A stretch of DNA of 64,000 nt from Spongilla lacustris (GCA_949361645.1 OX442429.1:2669231-2733230), one strand, 5' to 3'; positions 23,136-35,690 are shown, numbered from the stretch's first letter. Notes: generated by a model not told the origin, from the letters alone. A program made the numbers and translations.

Positions 23136-26100
23136 ATGTTTGCTGAACAACCTTTACTGCCAACGGTCGTACTCTTATTCCTATTGAAGCACACCACTGG
23201 CAGTGGCAATGTGACTGTGGTGGAGAAAGGCCCGCCTGGTGTGCAGGTGTGGAACACCTCCCAGGTGTGCCCCGAGCTGCCTCTGTCCCCTCCCCAGTCC
23301 ATATTCTACACCATCACTAACACCATGGCAACAGCACCGCTCCAGAGCACCTTCAACACCTACTTCGTTACCCCTTCCAATAGCCCCATTGTGAGACTTA
23401 ACTCAACCGGAACACTTGATCGTGACCGGATAGCTGCTCTCTGCGGGAACACCATACTCCCCGTGGTGTACAGCATATCCACCCTGGCCTTACCCAGCGG
23501 CACCTTCTGCAGCATCACCCTGCGCGTGGTAGACGTAGATGACCACACCCCCACCTTCCCAAGGAGTGCCGTCAATTTCTCTATCCCAGGGGGTTCCTCC
23601 TCCCCAGTCTCTTGGCCCATGGACCTGGCAGTGGATGTGGATGAAGGCATAAACTCCACCCAGAACTACTACATCAACACCTCCAATCCGGCCGTTAGCA
23701 CCGCCTTCTACCTGAGCATGACCAGAGATAGCACGGGTAGAATTACTCTCCTGCAATTGGTCAGAAATGCCACCCTCACCCACTGGCAGACTCCGTTCTT
23801 CAACTTCACACTAGTGGCAGAAGAGGGAAGGCCGAACACTCCAAAGGGCTACCAGAGCATCGTCATCAATGTGCAGGACGTGTGTGACACTCCGCCTGTA
23901 TTCCTGGTCACCAACTACCAGGTACAGGTCCCCGAGAACACATCGGCCAATTCATTTGTGCTGGCTGTCAAAGCGACCGACTTAGTTGTTGGCAGAAATG
24001 AGCCGTTTGTGTACTCCATAGTCAGCCAGTGTACATACGTTGTTCTGGGCGGGGCCTGCACCAGCGGTGGCATCTACCCGGCCGATGGCTCCACCCCTTT
24101 CAAGCTGGACAGTGCGAGCGGCAACCTTACCCTCGTCCAAATGGTGGACTACGAGACGGTGCAGGGGATAGTCCTCACCATCACGGCCACTGACTCCTGC
24201 AACTTTGTGGCCAGCACTCGGGTGAGTGTGATGGTCACCTACGTGAATGACAAGCCTCCCGTCATTCAGTTTGTCCCACCGATGAATACTGTCGCCATCA
24301 GGGAAGACTACACGTTGTTATCGGATGTTGCCACGGTAACAATCACCTCACCTGTAACTTTCACTGTGGTGGTTGTTGACAATAGCACAGGATTGGTGTC
24401 GAACACCTTTTATCTTTTGAACATTGGATCATCATATCGGCTGAGATTGCTGCACCCTTTGGACAGTAAGGTGCAGAGCAGCTACAACATCACCATCAAA
24501 GCTACGGATGCCGGCAATAATGTGGCCTATTCCACCATCACCATCACTGTACTGGCGGTAAATCACCCTCCTAGCTTTGATAATAGTACTGCCTTCATCT
24601 ATATTCCCTACAACACCAGAAATGGTACTGTGGTGCTGCGTGTCCATGCATCAGACAATGATGTTGGTGGTAGTGGAGTGGTGACCTATCAACTGCCTCC
24701 TCCAAACGCAACATTTCCTTACCAGAACAATTTCACAGTGAATGCTACTAGTGGAGACATACTGGTAAATGGAGTATTGGACAGAACAGTTGCAAAGAAC
24801 TTCTTGTTGTTGGTGATGGCCAGGGACAACCCCACTAATGGAGAGCCATATCTCATTGATTACATGGTAGCCAATGTAACACTACTTCCCGCCAACATCA
24901 TCCTACCAATATTCCCGCCTCAGCCATCCCAGGTGAACATCGGTGAGAACGTTCTGGTTGGAAGTGTGGTATTTCAGGTCACTGCCTACGCTAATGGCAC
25001 AGTAACCACATATGGCCTTGTGCCCAGTTCAACATTTCGTATTGACAGTGTCAGTGGTATGATCAGTGTTGTGGGCAGCTTGAACTACAGCACCACCCAG
25101 CAGTATGTGCTGAACATCACGGCCTACAACGGCTTTCCTCCTCCCTCCACCTTCATCCTCACCATCAATGTCCTTCCTGGAGACACTGTGGGGCCAGTGT
25201 TTGCTCCAAGAGTGTACAATGTTCAGGTGATGAGGACAGCAGCTGTTGGCAGCCATGTTGTTGACATCAATGCTGTAGACACCTACTCCTCTGCAGTGTT
25301 GTACAAAATTGTGGACGGGAATGGCGATGGTGGTTTCACAATCAACCCCACCAATGGAACCATCACTGTTCAGAAACAGCTGGTCCAAGCAAGCACCCAG
25401 ACCTACACTCTACACGTGAACGCTTCTGACGGCAGGTACTACTCAAAGTGGCTCGCAGAAGTGGTCATAAACCTACAAGACCTCATCTTTGTAAATACAC
25501 CCTATTATTTTCATGTCCAGGAAGGTCTGCCGAGCGGTGCAGTGGTGGGGACCATTGGTGTCCTCCTCTCCTATCCAGGTCAGGTACACTTCTACATCGC
25601 CAACGGGAGCGATGCTCTCTCCCTCGACCCCACCAGCGGGATCATCACCACCACAAGGCCGCTGGCTGCCTCCGATGGGACCTCTGTCGTGCTGCTGATA
25701 CAGGCCATTTACACCCCTAGCAGCCAAGGGGTTATTGGTGCGACCGTGTGCCAGAGCGTCATCGTCTTTGTCACCCCGAGGCAGTCATCGTACAACGTGA
25801 CAATACTCAGGAGCTTGGACATTGGTACCTCGGTGCTAAACGTGACCACCACCACCACCACCATGGGTGTTGTCACCTACTCACTGAGCTCCTCAAGCCC
25901 CATACCATTCCAGGTGGACGCCAATACCGGTTCCATCTACACGTCTGCGTACTTAGATTCCGTGCCAAGGTATACGTACACGTTTGGGGTGGTGGTCACC
26001 TCCTATGGGCCCACCTCCAGTCCCACTGTGCGCTCATACGTCACCGTCACCATACAGGTAGACCTGTCCATCATGTTCGACAGTGCACTGTACAACTTCA

Positions 26101-27773
26101 ACGTATCGGCGACGTCGGCAATAGGTACCGTGGTGGGAGTGGTCAGAGCCACGGGTAGGAGGGGCATAGCGGTGTACTACACTTTCGGCAATGAGGGCAG
26201 CCCCACCTACCTCCAAATCAACAAGACCACAGGCCAGATCTCCCTGCTCGTGGACGGGGGTCAGCTGCCCCCATTGCTAACGACCAGCGTGCTCGCCCTG
26301 GACTCGGTTGACCCCACCATCTCCTCCGTTGTGAGCGTGTCTATCACATCTGTGGGGGCCACCCCGGGGGCTACCTCCAACCCGCCCCAGATCACCAACG
26401 TGGCCATCATAGTGGCCATCATCGCGGGGTTCCTCCTCATCCTGCTGGTGGTGCTGGTGGTGGCGCTGCTCACCCTGCAGAGGAGGAGGAAGAGCTACAA
26501 CCCCAAGGTGTCCGATGGGGACGGCGGACGTACCCCCAATGGGCACGAGATGGAGACCTGTGGGAGCTCCCACAGGGCTGTGGTCACCGCTATCAAGCCG
26601 GCACAGCCATACCAGGAGTCGGGCGTGCCCAGGGAAACCGTCGAACTCGGCCGTCTGGAGACCGACGTGCCACCAAATGGTGCACCGGTTTACAGCACCG
26701 ATTCGTTGAGCAGGCCGCCCAAGCACATGAGGAGTACCTCTGACCTGGCCAGCACCGTGGGGACAGAGATGCTCTCGGGCGTGGAGGACACGGGACCCTA
26801 CACCAAGGCACAGCTCAAGGCCATCTACGCGGCCAACGCCCAGCTCCTGCAGGAGGATGGCTCCCAGGACAGCGTGCACATGTTTGGATCGGAGGGCGGG
26901 GTGGAGGCAGACGATCAGGAGGTGGACATCGACCGCATGCTGTTTGCCAAGGCCATTGGCTTCGAGGACGAGCACTGCACTTCCGAGGCGACAGAAGGCA
27001 GGGAACAGTACGACGCTGCAAAGGACAGGCAGTCTGTGAGTTCCACCGGCTTGGACGGCAGGGATGAAAGGGAACAGTCGAGGTACCATTTCGCCGAGAA
27101 GGACTCGTGGCTGCCGGCGGTAACCTCGGTGACAGACACTATCGACGAGCTGGTGGGGCAGGACCCAAGGTTTTCCAACGACAGGCTGAGCTACCCGCTC
27201 TCACAGGCCATGTCGCTCTACAGCGAGGGAGGTTCCCAGTCCTTACTCATGCGAAGCCAGCCACATCCTCACCAATATTTTGGTGGAGGTGGTGGAGGCG
27301 GGGGTGGAGGTGGAGGTGGAGGACTGTACACACCTCAAAGCCTCCATGAGTCAAGCTACTTCAATGAGCCCGACCGTCATGGAAGACAAGGACAAGTCAG
27401 AGCACCTCGGCAGAGACCTGCCGTAGCCCCATCTGACCACCACTACGAAGGATGCCCCAGACCCACTTCCACAGCCTACCAAACCCCCAGGACCCACAGA
27501 TACTGTTGTGGTTCCACAACGGCAATCCCTCACTCCCAACCCCACCCACTCTCCATGCCGAATCAGCCACACTCGACTGGACCACAGAGGAGGCACTCAC
27601 AGGACCCTCCTCCCTGCCAGCCCCCTCGCACACCCTCCTCCAACACCCCAACAGATGATGGCTTGATGGAGAGCGTCCCCGCCCACAGGGTACCCGCATA
27701 CTATTCATCCATATCGTCCCTGGCCAGCACCAACCTCAGTCAGCCTGGCCCTAGGGACCGAGCCATGTATTGA
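23136..27773 (+). CDS. Cadherin-like transmembrane receptor C
   Basis: About 1,545 residues from the ATG I prefer; it places the hydrophobic segment of MFAEQPLLPTVVLLFLLK at the very N-terminus as a signal peptide. The open frame extends upstream to 23,058 but only from a GTG; an ATG at 23,082 is the alternative. Degenerate cadherin repeats follow (VDVDDHTPTF, NDKPPVI, VNHPPSF, GDTVGPVFAP), then a membrane segment at about 1,088–1,113 and QRRRK. The cytoplasmic tail of about 430 residues has RSTSDLASTVGTEM, IYAANAQLLQ, GSQDSVHMFGSEGG (about 1,198–1,255), a run of 14 glycines (about 27,282–27,325) and the C-terminal block PTDDG…LASTNLSQP. Most of the gene is GC-rich and diverged from A and B, but about 24,600–24,890 and 24,935–25,450 are nearly identical to them. 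Cell-surface adhesion or signalling is inferred. Confidence 0.87.
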   Translation: MFAEQPLLPTVVLLFLLKHTTGSGNVTVVEKGPPGVQVWNTSQVCPELPLSPPQSIFYTITNTMATAPLQSTFNTYFVTPSNSPIVRLNSTGTLDRDRIAALCGNTILPVVYSISTLALPSGTFCSITLRVVDVDDHTPTFPRSAVNFSIPGGSSSPVSWPMDLAVDVDEGINSTQNYYINTSNPAVSTAFYLSMTRDSTGRITLLQLVRNATLTHWQTPFFNFTLVAEEGRPNTPKGYQSIVINVQDVCDTPPVFLVTNYQVQVPENTSANSFVLAVKATDLVVGRNEPFVYSIVSQCTYVVLGGACTSGGIYPADGSTPFKLDSASGNLTLVQMVDYETVQGIVLTITATDSCNFVASTRVSVMVTYVNDKPPVIQFVPPMNTVAIREDYTLLSDVATVTITSPVTFTVVVVDNSTGLVSNTFYLLNIGSSYRLRLLHPLDSKVQSSYNITIKATDAGNNVAYSTITITVLAVNHPPSFDNSTAFIYIPYNTRNGTVVLRVHASDNDVGGSGVVTYQLPPPNATFPYQNNFTVNATSGDILVNGVLDRTVAKNFLLLVMARDNPTNGEPYLIDYMVANVTLLPANIILPIFPPQPSQVNIGENVLVGSVVFQVTAYANGTVTTYGLVPSSTFRIDSVSGMISVVGSLNYSTTQQYVLNITAYNGFPPPSTFILTINVLPGDTVGPVFAPRVYNVQVMRTAAVGSHVVDINAVDTYSSAVLYKIVDGNGDGGFTINPTNGTITVQKQLVQASTQTYTLHVNASDGRYYSKWLAEVVINLQDLIFVNTPYYFHVQEGLPSGAVVGTIGVLLSYPGQVHFYIANGSDALSLDPTSGIITTTRPLAASDGTSVVLLIQAIYTPSSQGVIGATVCQSVIVFVTPRQSSYNVTILRSLDIGTSVLNVTTTTTTMGVVTYSLSSSSPIPFQVDANTGSIYTSAYLDSVPRYTYTFGVVVTSYGPTSSPTVRSYVTVTIQVDLSIMFDSALYNFNVSATSAIGTVVGVVRATGRRGIAVYYTFGNEGSPTYLQINKTTGQISLLVDGGQLPPLLTTSVLALDSVDPTISSVVSVSITSVGATPGATSNPPQITNVAIIVAIIAGFLLILLVVLVVALLTLQRRRKSYNPKVSDGDGGRTPNGHEMETCGSSHRAVVTAIKPAQPYQESGVPRETVELGRLETDVPPNGAPVYSTDSLSRPPKHMRSTSDLASTVGTEMLSGVEDTGPYTKAQLKAIYAANAQLLQEDGSQDSVHMFGSEGGVEADDQEVDIDRMLFAKAIGFEDEHCTSEATEGREQYDAAKDRQSVSSTGLDGRDEREQSRYHFAEKDSWLPAVTSVTDTIDELVGQDPRFSNDRLSYPLSQAMSLYSEGGSQSLLMRSQPHPHQYFGGGGGGGGGGGGGGLYTPQSLHESSYFNEPDRHGRQGQVRAPRQRPAVAPSDHHYEGCPRPTSTAYQTPRTHRYCCGSTTAIPHSQPHPLSMPNQPHSTGPQRRHSQDPPPCQPPRTPSSNTPTDDGLMESVPAHRVPAYYSSISSLASTNLSQPGPRDRAMY

Positions 27774-28355
27774 CCTCCTCACACCACCCTCCTGAGTGCT
27801 TCATTTGGCCCCATGGACCCTCATGCAGACAGTTCATCGAAGCATGTAGCATCACATCATACTGTGTAATATCTTATATATGTGTATACCCCAATCATTG
27901 ATCAATTATAATTATTATACATGTACTTCAAATTATATGTATAGAATGATGATGCAATAATATATCATCCCTATACATCTACATACATGTAGTTGCATGG
28001 TACACAGGTCACAGACAGATGATGTCAATGTCTTGTCTTCTGGTGAGCAGTAGAGCATTAAATTGGCACTGAATATAGGTCAGTTATGTATGGGCCTCCA
28101 CAATACATATATTAGCAATTCTCAGAAGACCGTCACGTTAACTAGGTGATAATGAGGCAGGTGCCTCCACTTCAACATTCATGACCTCACAAGAACAACT
28201 GGCAAAACTAATACATGTAATAATGATATTGTTATTACTAACCACAAGATTGGTGCATACATGTACACCCCATTCACACAGATCTGATCACATCAGGTGA
28301 GATCTAGAACAGACATGTCATAAATTGAAAAATAAAATAAAACCAACACAGCTAT
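27774..28355. other. 3' flank between convergent cadherin C and NUP42
   Basis: No gene is visible. Overlapping AATAAA hexamers on the plus strand at 28,331–28,341 are the best polyadenylation signal for cadherin C, about 560 nt past its stop; they end only about 15 nt before the NUP42 stop codon on the opposite strand, so the two 3' ends may overlap. Confidence 0.45.
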
Positions 28356-31323
28356 CTAGCAGACTGACTGAGGTGGGGCATGTTCTGGAATCTGTCCCAA
28401 AATAAACTTGTCTGAACTATACATTGCCAACTCCTCCTGCGTGCATTGTTCTGTTGATGGTTTCGTGCCAGAATCGCCTCCCACGACTTGGACAGAGCTG
28501 GCCGGGGGCAGCCCCAGCACTAAATTGAAGGAAATAATGTCAGCCGTGCTATGTGCATAGGGGGAGGGGGGAGGAGTCTGCTCTCCACACAAACCTGGTC
28601 CCGGAGCAGCAGTAGAGGTAAGCTGATCTCCAGTGCCAAACAGGGATGGGGACGGCCCATGTGACCCTAATTGGAGCCCACCACCTGCTAACGGAGCATT
28701 TCCATACAGAGTGTTCAAAGCAGCGGACGATGTGAAAAGACTTGGAGTGGGAGTGGCAGCAGCAAAGGGATTGTGCGACTGGACGGTCTGAAGCTACAAT
28801 ACAAATACATTAGGCACAGAGGCCAGATAAATACATGTAACTGACCAGCCTGCGATCACATACATGTACATGCATGGATATCTCTGCTCTTCTAAAACCT
28901 CCCCCATAGGGTGACTCACTTCTACCACTACCCCACACCCCTTCTCTGTATCCTCACGATGTACATGTATACTTCCAATTAATGCTCTACATATGAACGA
29001 TAAGATCACAGGCCCCGCCCTTACCCCACCTCCTTGTCTTGCAAGTGCCAGTGATTTTCCTATAATATGCCAGTACATTCCATTACCAGTGATCGTCGTA
29101 ACACTGCCTTGGTGCGCAAACAATCACGTACACAATCACATGCAAACTTGTACCTACCACCCATCCTCCAAGGACTGCACTGTACTTGCATGTAGCTCTA
29201 CAGCCACCAATAACTGCCTCCAATAACAGCCTCACACTATTGGTCCTATAGTCCCCCAAATATGACCACAGACTTCCAAAACGCTACAGCATTCCTCCCC
29301 CCAAATGACAAGACTCCCAATGTTAGACAATATCTCAACCACTCATACCTGACCACACCATCATTACATGTACCTACCACATCCCTCATACCATGACCAC
29401 ACCCCACCCTCCTACCCTCACAACCTGCTTACCCTGACCACACCCCTCATACCCACCACACCCCTCACACCTGCCACCCCCCTCATACCTGACCACACCC
29501 CTCATGCATGGACTATAGCTAATACATTACCAGCATTGCTGCATCCCCAGCGGAGATGTCCTCGTAACGTGACTGCACACTTTTCTGTGCCTCAAGGAGC
29601 GCCCTCTCAGCCTGCACGTATGCCTGGACCGTGCCCGCGTGCCTGCCCAGATATGCCTCCCACCTGAGCTCCTCTGGAGATATGTCCTTCAGCTCAGGCA
29701 GGCACCTCCCAGCAAAACCATAGCAGGACAGAGGCCACATATGCGACACCTTCCACTCCAACATGTCTCCTCTAATCAGCTGTCTGCGTGAGAGGGACGT
29801 TGCATGCAGACATGCTAACACACACACACACACACACACACACATGCACACACATGCACACGTACACACACCAACATACAAATACATCCACACAGTACAT
29901 ACACACGTGCACGCACGCATGCACACACACATACACGCACATCCACACATGCACACACACAGATACAAACACACACATACACACACACATACCCACACAC
30001 ATACACACACACACATACACACACACACATACACACACACATACACACACACACAATTACACTGCTTCCTGGGGTGTAGAAGGCATCAGACTTGTATTTG
30101 ATGAATCCTTTTTCTCTCCAAAGATGCTTCCTGGGTATCCATTTATGGATGTTAGCAAACAGCAGAAAGAATCAAGGGCACAGTAACTACATGCTATTAT
30201 GGTTGGGCCAACTCCCCCCAGCCACTAATGATCAGTGATTAGCCAAGGCTCCAACCCCCCCCCCCCCCCCCCCCCCACACAGTGTATGTTCTAGCCTGGT
30301 TTATATGTTCACTCCCCCAACCCTCCACCCCCACACCTCCTCCCCCAACCCTAACTGCTTACATGTACAAGCTCTAGACATACATTATTATTGACAGTGG
30401 GCCAAGCCATCCTCTTCGCTCCCCTCACCTCCTTGTATCGTCCCAACACCAAGGTCCAGGTCACCATCATGCCCTCCATCTGCCCAGTCATCTTGTTGGC
30501 TGAACTGGAACCTCACACCTCCCTGCACATGCACACATGGTCAAGACACACCACATACCACATACACACCTCTGTATGCTTATTACAACCAAATGTTCTG
30601 AGATGACTCACATGACAAATCACCCAGTAGGCAGAGGCACAGTACATTGGTCATGTGAGTACAGTACATCGGTCATGTGAGCACAGTACATTGATCATGT
30701 GAGCACAGTACATTGTTCATGCGAGCAGTACATTGATTATGCGAGCTAACAGTACATGTACAAAGGTGGTACTACTAATTATGCTACAAGCCTACCTTAG
30801 GATTTCTGGTACTGCTGTATGCATGATCAGGTGGCTTGTAGTATCCTGTTAGGAGGCAAAATCATGAAGACTACACACTTGCCAACAAGGCAGCCCTCGT
30901 ACCCTGCATACGACCACCTGTACTCCATCCAGAAGAAGGGTGTTCGTACCTGCACCTGTCACCAAAGCGACAAGTCCCGCTTAGATAGTGCTTGCACACG
31001 TTGCCTCCAGTCTGTTGCTGTTCATACTGCGTGTGTCCCGTTCTCGAGTGGTTAGGGTGCTCGAACTTGCAGCGGTCTCCAAAAGTGCATGCACCTCTCG
31101 AATAGTGCTGGCAAACAGCCCGAGAAGTATGCAGGCCACCTTGACTACCAACTACCATATGTAGAACTCCTCAGGAACGCACGATACCTACATACGTGCA
31201 CGTACCATTGTCTCTAAAGCCTCCACCACCACTCCCTTCCCTTGCGCCTGGGTGACGGTACTTGCATCGATCCCCAAACGTGCACTTTCCCTGAATGAAA
31301 AATTTACAAACCCCTCCCGCCAT
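28356..31323 (-). CDS. NUP42: Nucleoporin NUP42 (CCCH zinc-finger nucleoporin, Gle1-binding)
   Basis: NUP42 sits on the cytoplasmic side of the nuclear pore and helps Gle1 and the DEAD-box helicase DDX19 release exported mRNA. Exon 1 (31,206–31,323) encodes [20 protein letters not shown]…HPGAR, close to the human N-terminus. After a 54-nt intron, exon 2 (from 31,151 down to about 30,900) encodes two more CCCH fingers ([15 protein letters not shown] and [15 protein letters not shown]). Exon 29,531–29,783 has IRGDMLEW and [15 protein letters not shown], matching the human KDMEVW…DISPEELR segment. The last exon (28,356–28,793) has one LFG motif and ends [14 protein letters not shown], matching the human Gle1-binding end KFTLGKIP. 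One or two short exons between about 29,800 and 30,900 (candidates near 30,070–30,130 and 30,430–30,510) could not be fixed. Vertebrate NUP42 has one CCCH finger; here there are three. Confidence 0.85.
29820..30055. repeat. (CA)n/CATA tract in NUP42 intron
   Basis: About 235 nt of CA with TG, TA and GC interruptions, immediately upstream (in NUP42 sense) of the exon that encodes the DISPEEL segment. Reading frames across it on both strands are artefacts. Confidence 0.9.
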
Positions 31324-31411
31324 AAGAAAATAATTAAATTCAGCGGCGTTCGTGTTAAAGCAGCAATTATTAATACGTGAGTGTCAGTCATACATAAATA
31401 CGGCTGCATTG

Positions 31412-34400
31412 TCATATGATCTGGAACGTCTTCTTCAGGTCCACAATCAGTTGCCAGTCAGTCTTTTGCAGATCGTCTCTGAAATAATTCTTGACGGCAT
31501 CAATAGATTCACGACTTATCTGAGAAAACATAAATGCACCAATTGTAGACAATAGAAATATGCATCAACAAAATAAACAACACAATTACAACAGTACAAT
31601 ACAATATCCATGGTCTCCTTTCAACTTTGCCACAATGCATTCATAATAACTCTGATGCCCCACTCTTTAGGTCATCAGCCACATAGCCATACTGGACAAA
31701 ACTGTGTACTCTCCCTCCCTCCCTCCCTCCCTCCCTCCCTCCCTCCCTCCCTCCCCCTCCAATATAAACGTGAGCTCATCTCCTCCCTCTCCCCCTCCAA
31801 TATAAACGTGAGCTCATCTCCTCCCTCTCCCCCTCCAATATAAACGTGAGCTCATCTCCTCCCTCTCCCCCTCCAATATAAACGTGAGCTCATCTCCTTC
31901 CCCTCCTCCTCCAATATAAACGTGAGCTCATCTCCTCCCTCTCCCCCTCCAATATAAACGTGAGCTCATCTCCTCCCCCTCCAATATAAACGTGAGCTCA
32001 TCTCCTTCCCCTCCTCCTCCAATATAAACGTGAGCTCATCTCCTCCCCCTCCAATATAAACGTGAGCTCATCTCCCCCCTCCCCCTCCAATATAAACGTG
32101 AGCTCATCTCCTCCCTCTCCTCCTCCAATATAAACGTGAGCTCATCTCCTCCCTCTCCCCCTCCAATATAAACGTGAGCTCATCTCCTTCCCCTCCTCCT
32201 CCAATATAAACGTGAGCTCATCTCCTCCCTCTCCCCCTCCAATATAAACGTGAGCTCATCTCCTCCCTCTCCCCCTCCAATATAAACGTGAGCTCATCTC
32301 CTCCCCCTCCTCCTCCAATATAAACGTGAGCTCATCTCCTCCCTCTCCCCCTCCAATATAAACGTGAGCTCATCTCCTCCCTCTCCCCCTCCAATATAAA
32401 CGTGAGCTCATCTCCTCCCCCTCCAATATAAACGTGAGCTCATCTCCTCCCCCTCCAATATAAACGTGAGCTCATCTCCCCCCTCCCCCTCCAATATAAA
32501 CGTGAGCTCATCTCCTCCCTCTCCCTCCCCACGGCTTACTTTGCTAACAAGCAAGTCGGTATGGTCAAAATGGCGGCCATATAGACGGGGGGCGTCGCCC
32601 GAGACGGACTCTATCTTGATGCACACCTCAGTCCCTTTGCGCGCGTTCTCCACCTGCTTGTGATTGACTTCAAGGGTAGTGACTACGCCCACATCCAGAA
32701 ACTGAAAGTGATAAAATGTACATCATGCTAATCCGACCATGCCACAGACCAATACACTCAACATTACAACCTTCTTTCCCCATTAGTTATGAAGTGCATG
32801 GAAACCTAACTGGCGCCATTTGACCATTCAATAAGTTATGCATGATGCACAGGCTGTGTGTGGCCAGTGATATGACCATGGTCCATGTGTGTGGCCAGTC
32901 ATATATGGTCCATGTGTGTGGCCAGTCATATATGGTCCATGTGTGTGGCCAGTCATATATGGTCCATGTGTGTGGCCAGTCATATATGGTCCATGTGTGT
33001 GGCCAGTCATATATGGTCCATGTGTGTGGCCAGTCATATATGGTCCATGTGTGTGGCCAGTCATATATGGTCCATGTGTGTGGCCAGTCATATATGGTCC
33101 ATGTGTGTGGCCAGTCATATATGGTCCATGTGTGTGGCCAGTCATATACATATGGTCCATGTGTCATATATGGTCCATATGGCCACAATCAATCCACTTA
33201 ATTGGTCAATGGTGACTTCAAAGGCCTCACATGGCCAAGTTACCTGTATCACAAATAGACACTGCAAGGCTTCCCTTTCACACAGTACTGGATGCAACTT
33301 CTATCTTTATTATTCATCAACTTTTTAAATAGGGCTTGTCTCACCCCCTCCTCCCACCCCTCTCCCACCATTCTCCTCCCACTACCCCTCTCCCATCATC
33401 CTCCTCCCACCACCCCTCTCCCACCGTCCTCCTCCCACCATCCCTCTCCCTCCCACCATCTTACTTCTTTGCTGGGTATGGTGAGTGGAGTACCCGACTT
33501 CACAATTCCCGCTTCCACAACCACACCCACCACAATGGGATCTCTTGTGTTGAAGATGCAGTTAGGCAGTATGCGCAGCTTACAGGGGAAGACAGCTATG
33601 CTCTCAAACTCCTTGCGTTTCTGGTCGATGAGATCCTACACAAGCAACCAACCCCCCCCAACAGATGGCATGGAATTACATCACCACCTCCACACCTCCT
33701 CCATAGTCCTCCACCATACCTGTGGGACTGGCATGCTGTTCACATGTACAATGTACACATGTACAATGTAACTCACATAATTCTCATCCATACCCCCATA
33801 CATTCATCTGCCATTCACATAACTCTCCCGAATTTACATAATTTTTCTTTTGCCGCACCCTGCTCCCATGACAACATAAAAAGAAATTACACAATGCTAC
33901 TTTCTAAATAAGAGCACTCCTATTCCTGCAGATGTTCCTATGCAATCCACGTCTATAGAGCATGCCCTCCCCATCATTACCCATACCTCCTCCCCATCAT
34001 TACCCATACCTCCTCCCCATCATTACCCATACCTCCTCCCCATCATTACCCATACCTCCTCCCCATCATTACCCATACCTCCTCCCCATCATTACCCATA
34101 CCTCCTCCCCATCATTACCCATACCTCCTCCCCATCATTACCCATACCTCCTCCCCATCATTACCCATACCTCCTCCCCATCATTACCCATACCTTCTCC
34201 CCATCATTACCCATACCTCCTCCCCATTATTACCCATACCTCCTCCCCATCATTACCCATACCTCCTCCCCATCACTACCCATACCTCCTCCCCATCATT
34301 ACTCCATAATTCCTCCCCATCATTACCCCCATACCCTCCTCCCCATCATTACCCCATACCCTCCCCCTCCCCATCATTACCCATTAACCCTCCTCCTCCC

Positions 34401-35690
34401 CATCATTACCCCATACCCTCCTCCTCCCCATCATTACCCAATAACCCTCCTCCTCCCCATCATTACCCCATACCCTCCTCCCCACCATTACCCATACCTC
34501 CTCCTCCTCCCCATCATTACCCTGGGCCACACCCTGCTTCCTACCTGCCGGTACTTCATGAACTTGTCAAAAAGGTGATAAATGATATCAGCGGTAAATA
34601 TCTTCACTCCAACAGTGTCAGCATACTCTTGTGCCTCCCTCTCCACCTTGACATCAAAGGCCAAGATAACAGCCCACCTGTGAGAGAGGTGGGAAGAGAA
34701 GGATGAAGAAGGTCTTAACATGCATCTTCCCCCTTCACACCAACATGCATCCCGCCCCTCCCCCTTCACACCAACATACATCCCGCCCCTCCCCCTTCAC
34801 ACCAACATGCATCCTGCCCCTCCCCCTTTACACCAACATGCATCCTGCCCCTCCCCCTTTACACCAACATGCATCCCTCCCCTCCCCTTCACACCAACAC
34901 ACATCCCTCCCCTCCCTTCCCCCTTCACACCAACATGCATCCCTCCCCTCCCCCTTCACACCAGCACTCACTGTGAGTCATGTTCCAGCATGACAGAAGC
35001 TTTCATAACATCCTTCTTGTGCAAGGGTCCAAGGTTTACTGCACTGTACTGTTGACCAAGACAACCACCATTACGCACAAGTACACTGTATGTACCTATT
35101 GCACTACACAGGAAGTATTGGGGAAGGGGGGGGGGGGGGGGGGGACACATGTAGATGTAGGTTGTGAACGTAAGATGCAGTTAAATGTACAAGTGGCAAG
35201 AGTACCAATACATGTACACGTATGTACAATGTACTTGAGTACCACCACATAACATTGCTACTGTATACACCAAGGTACACAATTCATACCAAGGTGTGCT
35301 TCAAAAGGTCTACACACACATTCTGATGTACATGTACGCACACTAAACAGATGCACTTGAAGAGCACTACATGTTCTGTGGAGTGAACATGTATATGTAC
35401 AAACATGTATGCTAATAGTACTGTTCTGTGGAGTGAACACATACGCTAACAGTACTGTTCTGTGGAGTGAACATGTACATGTATTCTAACAGTATTGTTC
35501 TGTTGAGTGAACACACATACATGTACATGTACAGGGTACATGTCCTTACAGGGATCTTGGACTGCTTCAGGAATGCAAGCAATGCTTCCAAGGAGCCAAG
35601 GGTGGATGACTGTACATACACTCCTCTGTCCGAGATATGAATAGCACTGAGGGCGCCTTTCATGATGCGACTAGCCTCATCCTGGGGTGA

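Noticed and set aside
32787..33328. Frames with TWTIYDWPH and mirror repeats
   Set aside because: Artefacts of the 27-bp minisatellite in an EIF5B intron. The 24-bp array at 63.2–63.5 kb gives similar artefacts.
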